DNA of 64,000 nt from DATGZX01 sp035296965 (GTDB taxonomy: Bacteria; Planctomycetota; Planctomycetia; Gemmatales; Gemmataceae): positions 1-64,000 of the forward strand of contig DATGZX010000137.1 of assembly GCA_035296965.1 (NCBI GenBank), read 5' to 3'. Under the pieces are notes generated by a model. It did no database searches and was not told where the DNA came from. It saw only the letters and a program-made list of their open reading frames with translations. Position 1 is the first letter of the stretch. Every line of letters starts with the position of its first letter. This document shows positions 43,490-53,299 of this stretch, piece after piece. The position numbers and the translations under genes were made by a program.

Positions 43490-45775
43490 TCATTCCGCGG
43501 AGCATTCATCACGAATCTTGCGATACTCCGCGCGGGCCTTTTCGTAGGCATGTTCGGCATCAGCCCGCTCGGCCGCTCTGATGGCCCTCACTTTCTGCTC
43601 CCAGCATCGATCGATGCCTTGCAGGCACCATTGGGCTGAGCGTTTGCTGGCGCGAACCGGCCTCCCGTCCACCAGCACAAAGATCGGATTGGTGTGGCTG
43701 GAAGGAAAAATGCGCAGGCAAATCCAGCTGCTGGTCTCGATGGGCACGTCGAAGGTTATCTCCTGTTCGGAGCCGTCAGCGCTGACCTCCTTCTTGTCCA
43801 CGGCGTGCCCGTTCACCACGAGTTCCACGGGAATCTTGCGGCCCGCCCCGATACGGGCGCGCTCCAGATCCCAGTAGGGCTTGGCGGATAGCGGCGTGCG
43901 GCGGATCCGCTCCGTCTGTTCGGTGGGCTTGGGCTCCAGCAAGGCCGCGACCCGGGCCTGCACATGCACGGTCCCAGCCTTGGAAAGCCGGACCTCGCTG
44001 CCATCTTGGCCGACGGGCACATCGTTGACGGAAAAATCCAGCAAATGACTCTTCCCGTCGCTGACATAGCTTCGCCCCTGCTTGATACCCTCAACCCAGT
44101 CGTCGAAATTGAGTTTGCCGTCCAGGTGAACATAGCTCCGTCCCAGCCCGACCCGTTCGCCATAGATGCACGGAAAATCGGTCTCTCCACTAATGCGACA
44201 TCGGTAGCCGCAATTCAGCGTGTGATACCAGATGTTGAGTTCCCAGACGGAGGGAGTATCGACCGTGGAAATGAAATCGCACATGCCGTGAGCCACGTCG
44301 ACCAGATACTCGTTCGCGCCAATGCCGCTCATGGGGGGCACGATGTAATTGGGCAATTCCTTCGTCGGCCCCACGTCCAAACCCCAGCCGCTATGCGCGA
44401 AACCGACTACCGCATTTTGGGATTTCGCCCAACGAAAGATAGGCAAATCCCAGCTCGGCCAATCTTCAATCAGTTTCGTGCCGGGATAGTCCTGTTGCCG
44501 TAAGCGCAGGAGGCAGATGTGCCCGCAGTGGCTGGAAGGAAAACCAGACACTTCCACGTCGTAGCGCAGCAGATTGGTTGCTGTCGACAGAGCGTTGACT
44601 TTCCCTTCGAAGTAGCGTTTCTGGTGATACCAGCAGGGGCCCCAGCTTAGGCAGCAGCCGACGTTCAGGTCTTCGCCCAGGACGTGACGGATCATGTCTT
44701 CGGGAGTCACGCCTTCGGTGGGACTCTCGTAGTGCGCACAGCCCGCCGCATGAACGTGATGGTCCCCGGAGAACCAGCCCTTGGCCGCCGGATGCACCCA
44801 GCGTTTGAGATCGAAAGCCACGCTGTACGTGGGGACAGGGGGAACGGCAATCTCCTTTTTCAGGGAAAGGTATTCCGGTCCACGGGTGTAGGTGACCATG
44901 TATTTTCCGGGCTGCAACGACACCGATTCGTCGCTATGGCGATAGATCTGCGGATGGAAGCTGAAGTCCGGGGCCAGGCGTCGGCTTTGCGCTGGATAGA
45001 CGCGCCCGCTGGCATCGCGAAACGTTAAAGCAGCGGTCGTGGGTGTGCCGTCCTCATCGCGCACTACTAGGCGAACGAGCACCGCGGGGATGCTCTCCAC
45101 GACATAGGTGAGCGGTTTGCTCCGCGCGAGCGGCTCCTTGCCCGATGCGGCCCAGAGCGCAAATGCAAGGTCTGCTTCTTTCCGTCCAGAATCGCGGCAG
45201 TAGACCTGCAAGATGCGATACTCCAATTCGAGCCCCGAGAGATTTCGAACCAACGGTTGGCTATCGAACATCTTGAGGTCGAGAAATCGATGTGAAACTT
45301 CACCGACGGAAATGACCTTGGGATCCGGCTTGCCCGTCGATGTTTTGTAGAGCGGCAGCGCATTGGGACTTTCCGGCCTGAGTTGGACATCGGAAAGACC
45401 GGCGTCGTTGAGGACCTTGACCAGAAAGACGCGCCAGCCCTGCTCGGCCAGCTCTGGACGTGCAGGACCAACCTTCACCTCCATGACCTTCCCGCGATCG
45501 ATGCGCACGGCCGCCAGACAATGTTTGTCGAAGACATCTTGGATGGCCATGACGGCCTTTCCTTGATCCTTCTGGTCTGCCGCCTGCTGAACTGTTTTCC
45601 TCTCCTCACTGGAAAGCGGACTGCCGATGAAGTCGAGAGCATCAACCACGCGCTGTGCTTGTGCAGCAAGCGGCTGCAGCTCTACGTTGGAGATCTTGGG
45701 AAAGTCGCCAGCATATCCAAACGTCACCATCCAAAATGAAACAACGAGCGAAAGCAGGAGCCGCCGGCAGCGCAT
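43490..45775 (-). CDS. CehA/McbA-family metallohydrolase (PHP-like)
   Basis: This 761-residue secreted protein has a signal peptide (LLLSLVVSFWMVTFGYAG) and a long N-terminal region of beta-rich, probably carbohydrate-binding-like domains. The PHP-like catalytic part is marked by GWFSGDHHVHAAGCAH, GHICLLRLRQ and VVGFAHSGWGLDVG. The GDHHVH motif supplies metal ligands, so it should be a metal-dependent hydrolase of the CehA/McbA family; the substrate is unknown. The ATG at 45775 follows a purine-rich GGGG site and restores the signal peptide, while the frame is open to 45964. It stands alone. Confidence 0.82.
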   Translation of the reverse strand: MRCRRLLLSLVVSFWMVTFGYAGDFPKISNVELQPLAAQAQRVVDALDFIGSPLSSEERKTVQQAADQKDQGKAVMAIQDVFDKHCLAAVRIDRGKVMEVKVGPARPELAEQGWRVFLVKVLNDAGLSDVQLRPESPNALPLYKTSTGKPDPKVISVGEVSHRFLDLKMFDSQPLVRNLSGLELEYRILQVYCRDSGRKEADLAFALWAASGKEPLARSKPLTYVVESIPAVLVRLVVRDEDGTPTTAALTFRDASGRVYPAQSRRLAPDFSFHPQIYRHSDESVSLQPGKYMVTYTRGPEYLSLKKEIAVPPVPTYSVAFDLKRWVHPAAKGWFSGDHHVHAAGCAHYESPTEGVTPEDMIRHVLGEDLNVGCCLSWGPCWYHQKRYFEGKVNALSTATNLLRYDVEVSGFPSSHCGHICLLRLRQQDYPGTKLIEDWPSWDLPIFRWAKSQNAVVGFAHSGWGLDVGPTKELPNYIVPPMSGIGANEYLVDVAHGMCDFISTVDTPSVWELNIWYHTLNCGYRCRISGETDFPCIYGERVGLGRSYVHLDGKLNFDDWVEGIKQGRSYVSDGKSHLLDFSVNDVPVGQDGSEVRLSKAGTVHVQARVAALLEPKPTEQTERIRRTPLSAKPYWDLERARIGAGRKIPVELVVNGHAVDKKEVSADGSEQEITFDVPIETSSWICLRIFPSSHTNPIFVLVDGRPVRASKRSAQWCLQGIDRCWEQKVRAIRAAERADAEHAYEKARAEYRKIRDECSAE

Positions 45776-46052
45776 CGAATGCCCCCTTCGGTTCGAGATG
45801 AATAGCGGAGCGGAAGTGAATGACACCGTAACTGGAAATTCGACGGTAGGCAAGTGCCCGAGCAAGATTTCGGGACATCGGGAGGAGAAAGCAAGCGGCG
45901 GAGTCTCCAATCCTTGATTGGATCCCAGCCCGTCTTGTGCCAATCGTAGGCCTCTGTCATTCATCCCGCGCTAGATTCGTAGTTCCGGGTTCAGTCGATT
46001 TTCCCGGCTGAAGCGGAAACTACGAACTCATCGGTCCAGACGCGACATGGCG

Positions 46053-49000
46053 CTACACGTGCGAGAAATATTCGTCCGAGGCGAGTATCGCCGTGAGCAC
46101 GTCGCCTGGCTGGGCCCCGTGCTGGAGATCGCTGACGAATGCGTCCAACCCGCCCACCTCCGCAGTACGCCGCAAGTAGGTCAGATAGTCGCCTTCCACC
46201 AGCACTTGCTCCGCCTCAACGCTCGACAGAATCGCTTTGACAATCATGGTTCGCGAAACCCCGGCCGACAGGGCCGCGCCGAAGCCAGCAGCGCCGCTAG
46301 GGTCAACTGCCCGGCCCAAAACATCATGATAAACAGCAGCCAGGAAGCCCGTCTTGGTGCCGCCGCCCTGAGTCTGGTAGAACTCCGTCGAAGCCAAAAT
46401 GTCCGCCTGGAGCTGGAGAAACGCGTTTTGCGAACCCAGAACAAAAGGCGTACTCGACAGCAAGGCTAACGCGGAACCCAGTCCTGTCGGATCGACGTTG
46501 CGTCCTAGGTAGGCCTGATAGAGGCTGTTCACCTCGTCCGTGCGGTACTCCTGGCTGGACTCGATGCCTTCCACGACCTGTGCACGGCTTGCTCCCTGGG
46601 CCAGCGCCCCCGAGAAGTACAGCATGCCGGTAGGGTCGACGCGGCGGTGGAGCATGTCGAGGTAGAGCTGGTATACAAAACTCTGGCCGGGAGAGCCCAG
46701 GTTCCCGAAGTCGTTGGAGAATACATTGGTGCCGCTGAGGGAGACTACGGAGTATGCGCCGAGGGGCGCGGGCGCCGTCTGCAGAAGGCCCGATTGCTTG
46801 ACCTCGAAGACGAGGTAGTTGCCGGGACCGATGCCGTTAAAGACATACTCGCCCGCCTGTCCATTGATGGTCGTGCTTACCGTCGAAGCGACGAGCGGAT
46901 CCGCACCCTGGACGAGCCGGCCGGTTCCAGCCACGTCGCGGTAAAGCTGAACGGTGAAGCCATTGAACCCGGGCTTGCTCGGAGAGTCGATCCCGTCGGC
47001 AGTCGTGTCCACAAAAACGCGGCCGCCGATGCTGATTAGCTGGAAGTCGCCGAAGTTCTGGCCCGTGATGGTAGCGCCGCTCGAAATCGTGCCATTGGCC
47101 GGATTCGCAGTCGTCTGTGCCCAGCCGGCTTGCGCGACTTCGCGCACCTTGTACGTTCCTGGTCCTATCGAGCTGAACTGGTAATTACCCGAGCCGTCCG
47201 TGATTCGCGTCTGCAAAATGGTTCCTTGAGTCGCGTCCAGGAGCTGGACAGTCCAACCCGGCAGTCCACTGTCGCCGCTGGTTAGCACGCCGCTGCCCTT
47301 CGTGTCCTGGAAGATTTCGCCACTGATCACTCCCAGCTGGAAATCGCCAAAATTGACCCCTGTCGTGGTCCCGCCGCTGCTCGTGGTGATGTTGGCGGGA
47401 TTCGCCGTTGTCTGCAACCAGCCCGAGTGCAGAACCTCGCGCACCGTGTAGCTTCCAGGGCCCAGGTTGGAGAACGTGTAGTTGCCGGTTGCATCCGAGG
47501 TCTGGCTGGCAATCAGGGCTCCCGTCCCCGCGTTCTTGAGCTGGATCGTCCAGCCTTGCAAGCCGGAATCAGCGCCGTTCTCGCTGCCATCGCCGTTGTT
47601 GTCCAGGAACACCTGGCCACCGATTGCAACAAGCTGAAAATCGCCAAAATTCTGACCGGAGACGACGGTGCCGCTGGTCGTAATCACGATCGCTGCGGGA
47701 TTGGTTGTGGTCTGCACCCAGCCGGACTGAAGAACTTCGCGCACCAGGTAGGTTCCTGGGCCGCTGGCGACCAAGCTGAAAGTTCCGTTCGCACCTGTGG
47801 TTTGGCTGTTCAGAACGCTGAGGGTCACGGGATTCAGGAGCTGAATGGTCCAACCGGATAATGCGGTGTCGTTGACGTCCTGTATGCCGTTGCCGTTGAA
47901 ATCCTGGAAAGTCTGGCCGCTGATGACGCCCAACTGGAAATTGCCGAAATTGACGCCAGTCGAAGGACTACCGCTGTTCACAAGGATGTCGGCAGGGTTC
48001 GTGGTCGTTTGGATCCAGCCGGCGGGCACGACCTCGCGAACGCGGAAGCTCCCCGGTCCAACATCGAAGGTGTAACTGCCATTGGCACTTGTGGTTTGGG
48101 TGGCGAGCAGGGCGCTTGTGCTAGCATTGAGCAGCTCGACCGTCCAACCGCTGAGACCGGGGTCACCGGCGGCCAAGCTGCCTGTGGCGTTAAGGTCGAC
48201 AAACAGCTCGCCGCTGATCGTCGTCTGCTGGAAATCGCCAAAATTCCGGCCCGTGATTAGGAGACCTCCACTGGACACGTCCACGGAATAACTGGCCGGC
48301 GAAGTCGGCAAGGTCTGAACCCAGCCGGCAGGCACTACTTCGGACACCGTCAATGTGCCGGGGCCTCCGCCGGTCAGTACGTAGTTACCGTTGGCATCTG
48401 TGATCACACTGCTCAAAAGCTTCCCAGTGCTGTCGAAAAGATTGACGGTCCATCCCTGGAGGCCCGGTTCTCCATTGTCAAGAAGGCCGTCGCCGTTGAG
48501 GTCATTGAAGACCTCGCCCGTAATTGTGGCGGATTGGAAATCGCCAAAGTTCTCGTTCGCGATGGTCGCTCCACTAGCCGGGGTCAGCGTGTAAGTGCCG
48601 CCTCCCGCAGGCAAAGTGATAAACCAACCCGATTGCGGAACCTCCTTGATCGTGAACGGGCCCGGATTCACAACCGTGAAGCTGTAATTGCCATTAGTAT
48701 CGCTCAGCGTGGTGTTCAGGATGGTTCCGTCGCTGCTCAGCAACTCGACCGTCCACCCTTGCAAGCCGGGTTCTCCAGCGTCCTTGACGCCGTTTCCATT
48801 GAGGTCGTTGAAAACCTCGCCGCTGATCGTCGCGGGTTGGAATGTGACCGTCTGGATGAGCGCAGAAGAAGTGCTGCCTTCGAAGTTCTGGTCGCCATTG
48901 TAGACGGCCGTGATGGCATCGGATCCCACCGGCAGGCTGGATGTTGTGAACGTCGCCTGGTTATAGGCCAGGGAGTACGGCCCAGTCTCCAAGGAGTTGA

Positions 49001-51425
49001 GCGACGCCGTCCCAAGCACAGTGCTGCCGTCCATGAACGTGACCGTACCGAGCGGCACGAACGACGTGCTGGTGGGCGTCACCGTGGCTGTGAAGGTGAC
49101 GCTGCTGCCGAAGTTCGAAGGATTGGCCGACGACGTCACGCTCGTCGTGGTGTTGGCGAGGATCGGCTGCACGAGCGTCGTCTGGCCTACAGCATAATTC
49201 GAATCGCCGCTGTAAGAGGCAACGACATGGTAGTGGGCCGCGGGCAAGCCGGTTGCCGTGTACGAGGCCACGCCGTTCACGAGCGGCACGGTTCCCAGGA
49301 TGACGATGGACCCGGGGGTGTTCATGGGGTTGTTGGCGCCGGAAGTATAGCTGTAGGTGATGCTGCCGGTCGGCGTCGGGCCGCCCGAGGTCGAAGCCAG
49401 GGTCGTCGTGAACGTGATCGGGTTACCAACCACGGCGGGATCGGCGGAAGGAACCGTGTTGATGGTGTAGTTCGAATAACCGCCCAGGGCGAAGAGCGTA
49501 CCGCCGTTATCGGAGAAGGCCTCGCCGTTGGGGCTGAGGGCCGTCGGCGTGTAGGGCACGCCATAGCCTAGGGTGATCTCCACGGCATTGGTGATTGTAC
49601 CGGTGCCCAGGTTCCATTCGTAGGTGTAGCCGTCTTCGTTGTTGACGAAGACGCTGTCGGTGGCGGGATCCACGGCGGTGCCGTTGGTGCACCACTCGCG
49701 GACGGCGTTGGGGTCGCCCCCGTTGACATTATTTAGATCGGGCGACGGGCTCGCGTAAGTCATGATCTCCTTCATGACCGGCATGACCTGTCCGTTGGGT
49801 TGGGGGTCGTAGTTGGGGTCCGGCTGGGTCGCATACGGGTCCAGGATAGCGATCTGGTCTACGCCGTTGCCACCGTAAGGTTCGCCGACCTCGGCGTTGG
49901 CATAGTTGTTGTACTTGGAGAGGATCAAGTACGAGGAAGTGCCCGTGTAGGAGGGGACCATCGAAGTGGGGATGATCGATGCGGTGTCGTCCCATCCGAA
50001 GGCCCCGGGAGTGTATTCCGTTGCCAGGTTTCCGGCGAAATGCAGCAAGAAGCCGCGCGAGCCGTTGTAGTTAGAACCGAAGACGCCGAAGAAGACCGAG
50101 CCGTCCGGCGCCACCATGGGCGAGGCCGAACTCACATCGATGACACCGGCGCCGTTGCCTGTGGTCTGGACGCCGCTGGACGGGACGCCGCTGCCGCTGG
50201 TCGGGTCAAGGAGGCGCACCGAGTACACGGGCGCCAGGGTGGTGCTGTTCAGCCCGACCAGGTAAGAGTTGTACTCGCCACCGCTGAGTGAATAGCCGCC
50301 ATCGTCGACGCCGAGGTACAGGACCGAGCCGTTGTTGCTCAGGGCCGGCGCCGAGCCCATGGCCGCAGTCCAGTTGCCGTCGTCCGTGGGCGTTTGCCCG
50401 TCGGAGGCCGCGGCCGCGAAGGCCAACTCGTAAGCGACGGCACCCGACGCGCTGATGCGGGCGATCCCGCCCTCGGTAATGCCGGAAGGATTACTACCGG
50501 TCACCTCGTAGCCGAAATAGACGTTGCCCAGGGTGTCCACCGTCAGGGGCGTATTGATGTAGATGGACGAGTTATAGGCGGACTCGTTGGCCGTGTAATT
50601 GGAGGTCCCGTAAAAAGCCTCTTGGACGGGAGTCACCACGCCCCTGGAAGTGTCGGGATTGCTGATGTAGTCGATCGTTCCGCCAGGGCCTGGGAAATAG
50701 GCGCGGTTGGTGACGGGATCGTAGACGGCCTGATTGGGCGGCAGCCAGTTGTACTGCGGCTCGATGTAGCTGGTCGAGGATGAAGAGGCTGTGGTGAATT
50801 CCCAGGTGCCGCCGCCCGTGTAGGTTCCATTGCCCATGCTGCCATTGAGGCTAAACGTGTTCGGGGTGAGGACGGTGATGGTCCACGTGGGGTTCGAGTA
50901 GGTGGCGTTCACGGCGGTGTTGCCCAGCACGCCGCCGATCGTGACGACGTCTCCGGTACTGAGGCCGTTGTTGGGGCTGGTGATGACAATGGGGGACGTA
51001 TTGCTGGCGGCGGTGATCGAGCCTGTAGGAGCAGTGCTCCAGAGCACCGCTCCCGTGACGTCGTTAATGCCCTCTTCATAGAAATTGGTCGCACCCTGGG
51101 TGGTCCCGTCCCAAGTCACTTTGATGGGAACGATGACAGTATTGTTGCCCGTGAATACCGGATCCCCATAGTGCACAGCGCCCCAGGGGTTCAAATCGAG
51201 CGGCGTTGACCACAGGAGCTGGTCGATGGGCTGAGCTGGGACGCTGGCGATGTCCGTGTGCTGGGCGTTGCCGCCGAAGTTATTCCAGTTAGCCGAAGGG
51301 GCCAGGCGATCCTCCAGGAATTCCAGGGCAGGTAGTTCGCCCCGACCCTTCAATTCAGTTCGGCGCCGGGAAAACGCAAGATGGCGAGAGGATGAAAACC
51401 AGCGCTGCCACAAGCTCCGTGTCAC
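46053..51425 (-). CDS. Giant secreted SdrD-B/DUF4214 repeat protein
   Basis: This protein of about 1790 residues begins with the planctomycete export signal LPALEFLEDRLAPS (about 31-44). An extended N-terminal beta-rich region follows, holding PQQ/NHL-like and Ig-like parts (about residues 45-900). Seven SdrD-B modules of about 100 residues come next, each closing NFGDFQ (or close variants). DUF4214-type helices (YQLYLDMLHRRVDPTGMLYF, YQAYLGRNVDPTGLG, VYHDVLGRAVDPSGAAGF) end the protein. It is probably a cell-surface adhesin or structural protein. The GTG at 51425 has AAGGAG 7 bases upstream; the frame runs on to 51722. Confidence 0.85.
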   Translation of the reverse strand: MTRSLWQRWFSSSRHLAFSRRRTELKGRGELPALEFLEDRLAPSANWNNFGGNAQHTDIASVPAQPIDQLLWSTPLDLNPWGAVHYGDPVFTGNNTVIVPIKVTWDGTTQGATNFYEEGINDVTGAVLWSTAPTGSITAASNTSPIVITSPNNGLSTGDVVTIGGVLGNTAVNATYSNPTWTITVLTPNTFSLNGSMGNGTYTGGGTWEFTTASSSSTSYIEPQYNWLPPNQAVYDPVTNRAYFPGPGGTIDYISNPDTSRGVVTPVQEAFYGTSNYTANESAYNSSIYINTPLTVDTLGNVYFGYEVTGSNPSGITEGGIARISASGAVAYELAFAAAASDGQTPTDDGNWTAAMGSAPALSNNGSVLYLGVDDGGYSLSGGEYNSYLVGLNSTTLAPVYSVRLLDPTSGSGVPSSGVQTTGNGAGVIDVSSASPMVAPDGSVFFGVFGSNYNGSRGFLLHFAGNLATEYTPGAFGWDDTASIIPTSMVPSYTGTSSYLILSKYNNYANAEVGEPYGGNGVDQIAILDPYATQPDPNYDPQPNGQVMPVMKEIMTYASPSPDLNNVNGGDPNAVREWCTNGTAVDPATDSVFVNNEDGYTYEWNLGTGTITNAVEITLGYGVPYTPTALSPNGEAFSDNGGTLFALGGYSNYTINTVPSADPAVVGNPITFTTTLASTSGGPTPTGSITYSYTSGANNPMNTPGSIVILGTVPLVNGVASYTATGLPAAHYHVVASYSGDSNYAVGQTTLVQPILANTTTSVTSSANPSNFGSSVTFTATVTPTSTSFVPLGTVTFMDGSTVLGTASLNSLETGPYSLAYNQATFTTSSLPVGSDAITAVYNGDQNFEGSTSSALIQTVTFQPATISGEVFNDLNGNGVKDAGEPGLQGWTVELLSSDGTILNTTLSDTNGNYSFTVVNPGPFTIKEVPQSGWFITLPAGGGTYTLTPASGATIANENFGDFQSATITGEVFNDLNGDGLLDNGEPGLQGWTVNLFDSTGKLLSSVITDANGNYVLTGGGPGTLTVSEVVPAGWVQTLPTSPASYSVDVSSGGLLITGRNFGDFQQTTISGELFVDLNATGSLAAGDPGLSGWTVELLNASTSALLATQTTSANGSYTFDVGPGSFRVREVVPAGWIQTTTNPADILVNSGSPSTGVNFGNFQLGVISGQTFQDFNGNGIQDVNDTALSGWTIQLLNPVTLSVLNSQTTGANGTFSLVASGPGTYLVREVLQSGWVQTTTNPAAIVITTSGTVVSGQNFGDFQLVAIGGQVFLDNNGDGSENGADSGLQGWTIQLKNAGTGALIASQTSDATGNYTFSNLGPGSYTVREVLHSGWLQTTANPANITTSSGGTTTGVNFGDFQLGVISGEIFQDTKGSGVLTSGDSGLPGWTVQLLDATQGTILQTRITDGSGNYQFSSIGPGTYKVREVAQAGWAQTTANPANGTISSGATITGQNFGDFQLISIGGRVFVDTTADGIDSPSKPGFNGFTVQLYRDVAGTGRLVQGADPLVASTVSTTINGQAGEYVFNGIGPGNYLVFEVKQSGLLQTAPAPLGAYSVVSLSGTNVFSNDFGNLGSPGQSFVYQLYLDMLHRRVDPTGMLYFSGALAQGASRAQVVEGIESSQEYRTDEVNSLYQAYLGRNVDPTGLGSALALLSSTPFVLGSQNAFLQLQADILASTEFYQTQGGGTKTGFLAAVYHDVLGRAVDPSGAAGFGAALSAGVSRTMIVKAILSSVEAEQVLVEGDYLTYLRRTAEVGGLDAFVSDLQHGAQPGDVLTAILASDEYFSHV
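46700..48850 (-). repeat. Seven tandem ~300-bp SdrD-B-coding units
   Basis: The units are spaced almost exactly 300 bases apart; the NFGDFQ-coding stretch recurs near 48540, 48238, 47938, 47638, 47340 and 47042, and a divergent last unit ends near 46700. The regular spacing suggests expansion by duplication, with possible copy-number variation by recombination. Confidence 0.8.
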
Positions 51426-51814
51426 GATGCAACTCCTTGGGAATGATAATGAAGAACGAATGCCACGGATTCGTGTTGGGGAAAAAACAATGAGCACGTC
51501 ACTTAGCAGGAGGGGCGAAGGGAGCCCAGGTCCGCGATTTCGTCGCAGGGCGAGAGGCCCCAAAGACCACGACAAATCCAGATGGCACGCGGGCAGGGGG
51601 ACAAGTTGCGAACTGGAGTGTAAGTCCGGCTTCTCAGTACTAAAATAGTAGAGACCTCCGAGACCAATGCAAGCAAAAAATGAGATATTTTCAATCCTTT
51701 CCGTTTTCCGGTTTTGAGGCATCGGAGTTCAGCCTGGGTCAGAATCGTGCTAAGCGTGGCCGCCGTCGCCGCAAGCCTTGCGGCCGTCAGCGATGTTTTT
51801 AGGGACAGATAGAC
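51426..51814. other. Divergent promoter region, no gene
   Basis: About 390 bases lie between the giant-protein gene and rfbD, which diverge. It presumably holds both promoters. No gene is recognised. Confidence 0.5.
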
Positions 51815-52723
51815 ATGCCGGGCGGATCCGTTCTTACCCCCAGACGCTACGCCGTCCTTGGCTCGATAGGTCAGCTGGGCTGCGAGTTGTGCCGCATACT
51901 CCCGGGCGAGGTGATTGCGCTCACAAGGAAAGACCTGGATCTATCGCAACCGTCAAACGCTAGGTTGTTGCTCAAGGACCTGAAGCCAGACGTGCTGCTG
52001 AACTGCGCGGCGTACAACCTGGTCGACCGCGCGGAGCAAGAGCCCGGGGTTGCATTCGCCGTGAATGCTTGGGGCGTCCGGGAGCTGGCCCTGGCTTGCC
52101 GGGATCTCGACTGCACTCTGGCACATTTCAGCACCGACTATGTTTTTGGGCTCGATGAGACGCGCTGCACTCCGTATTTGGAAGAAGATGCTCCGGGGCC
52201 CCTGAGCCTATACGGTTTGAGTAAGTTGGTCGGTGAGTATCTCGTACGCTCTTTATGTCCCAAGCATTTCGTTGTCCGCACGTGCGGGCTGTACAGCGTC
52301 AGAGGACAGGGGGGAAAGGGAGGCAACTTCGTGGAAACGATGTTGCGGTTGGCAAAGGCGGAAAAACCGTTGCGCGTCGTGAACGACCAGGTATGCACGC
52401 CCAGCTACACGGTCGATGTGGCCGCGGCGGTGGCCGCGCTGGTGCAGACCGATTGCTATGGGCTTGTCCACATCACCAATTCAGGTTCATGCTCCTGGTA
52501 TGAGTTTGCCAGGGAGATTTTCGAACGATTCGACACTTTAGCCAACCTGACTCCAATCAGTAGCAAGGAATTCGGCGCGCTCGCCCGCCGCCCCTCTTAT
52601 AGCGTCCTAGCGACAAGCAGGGCCGCCAAAATCCCTGGGCTGGTCCTACGCGGCTGGAAGGACGCGCTGAGCGCCTACCTCGAAGAACGGGATCCGCTGC
52701 TTTCACCAAAGGGAGGCGGTTAA
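51815..52723 (+). CDS. rfbD: dTDP-4-dehydrorhamnose reductase RmlD-like
   Basis: This 302-residue short-chain dehydrogenase of the RmlD/RfbD group reduces dTDP-4-keto-rhamnose to dTDP-rhamnose, a cell-surface sugar precursor. It has GSIGQLG (residues 16-22) for NAD(P) binding, STDYVF at 106-111, and the catalytic YGLSK with Tyr133 and Lys137. PDVLLNCAAYNLVDRAE and GKGGNFVETMLRLA fit the family. ATG with AGGGA upstream. No rhamnose-operon neighbours are in the window, so it might act on another dTDP-sugar. An inverted repeat begins around its stop. Confidence 0.88.
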   Translation: MPGGSVLTPRRYAVLGSIGQLGCELCRILPGEVIALTRKDLDLSQPSNARLLLKDLKPDVLLNCAAYNLVDRAEQEPGVAFAVNAWGVRELALACRDLDCTLAHFSTDYVFGLDETRCTPYLEEDAPGPLSLYGLSKLVGEYLVRSLCPKHFVVRTCGLYSVRGQGGKGGNFVETMLRLAKAEKPLRVVNDQVCTPSYTVDVAAAVAALVQTDCYGLVHITNSGSCSWYEFAREIFERFDTLANLTPISSKEFGALARRPSYSVLATSRAAKIPGLVLRGWKDALSAYLEERDPLLSPKGGG

Positions 52724-52747
52724 ACGAGTCTGCTGTGCCTTTGCATC

Positions 52748-52871
52748 GTTTAACCGCGACCCAGCGGGGAGCGCGTCACAGGATCCCATTTGCAACGACC
52801 GTTCGCGGGACGAACAGAGGGCTACCGGTCCGCTTTCTGTTGACGCGCTCGCCGCTGGCTCGCGGTTAAAC
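52748..52871. repeat. Inverted repeat with 31-bp arms
   Basis: GTTTAACCGCGACCCAGCGG... at 52748-52778 matches the reverse complement of 52841-52871 with two mismatches, with 62 bases between. A shorter GCGGTTAAACGA...TCGTTTAACCGC repeat links the end of rfbD (52718-52729) to 52747-52758. It could be a terminator or a dispersed planctomycete repeat. Confidence 0.8.
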
Positions 52872-52943
52872 CATGGAGCCGTCGCACCCGGAGCAGAGCT
52901 GGCGAGAGAATCGCTGGTTTGGCACGTTGGAGGTTGGGAGCTA

Positions 52944-52992
52944 TTGACAATTCCGGCCTTTTAGTTACAGTAGATTGAGATTCAATCTCAAT
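52944..52992 (+). promoter_or_regulatory. feo promoter with Fur-box-like palindrome
   Basis: A -35 TTGACA (52944-52949) and a -10 TACAGT (52966-52971), 16 apart, are followed at once by the exact 19-bp palindrome ATTGAGATTCAATCTCAAT (52974-52992). The palindrome would cover the start site, and its position before feoA fits iron-dependent repression by Fur or a DtxR-type regulator. The first feoA start follows 11 bases later. Confidence 0.7.
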
Positions 52993-53003
52993 AAGCCCCT
53001 TGG

Positions 53004-53258
53004 GTGACGACTGTGCATCCCGACAACCCGCTACCGCTCGAATTGATTAAGCCCGGCCAATGGGCTGAGGTTCTAGAGATCACGGGAGAACCGACTTACG
53101 TCACACGAATGGCAGACATCGGCGTCCGAGCCGGCAGCCGTCTTCGTGTACTGCGTCAAGGTAGTCCCTGTCTCCTGCTGGTAGGTGGTTGCCGCCTGAG
53201 CTTTCGAGGTCAATCGCACATGCAAATCTTGGTTCGCCCGCTGCAGGCCACCGGCTGA
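53004..53258 (+). CDS. feoA: FeoA family protein (first copy)
   Basis: This 84-residue SH3-like FeoA domain protein (ELIKPGQWAEVLEITGEPTY, RMADIGVRAGSRLRVLRQGS) helps FeoB-mediated Fe(II) uptake, probably at the inner membrane's cytosolic side. The GTG at 53004 is the assumed start, although a GTG at 53013 is close. It is the first gene of feoA-feoA-feoB-Cys-rich. Confidence 0.85.
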   Translation: MTTVHPDNPLPLELIKPGQWAEVLEITGEPTYVTRMADIGVRAGSRLRVLRQGSPCLLLVGGCRLSFRGQSHMQILVRPLQATG

Positions 53259-53299
53259 GCGCTCCTTGCAATCCACGCCCCACACGGACCACCTTTCCC

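Noticed and set aside
46700..48850. Regular repeats that might be taken for a CRISPR array
   Set aside because: Units are about 300 bp, coding and in frame with SdrD-B modules, with no short direct repeats and spacers.
48534..49571. Plus-strand open frame of about 345 codons inside the giant SdrD-B gene
   Set aside because: Low-complexity shadow of repeat-coding DNA. The minus-strand protein explains the region.
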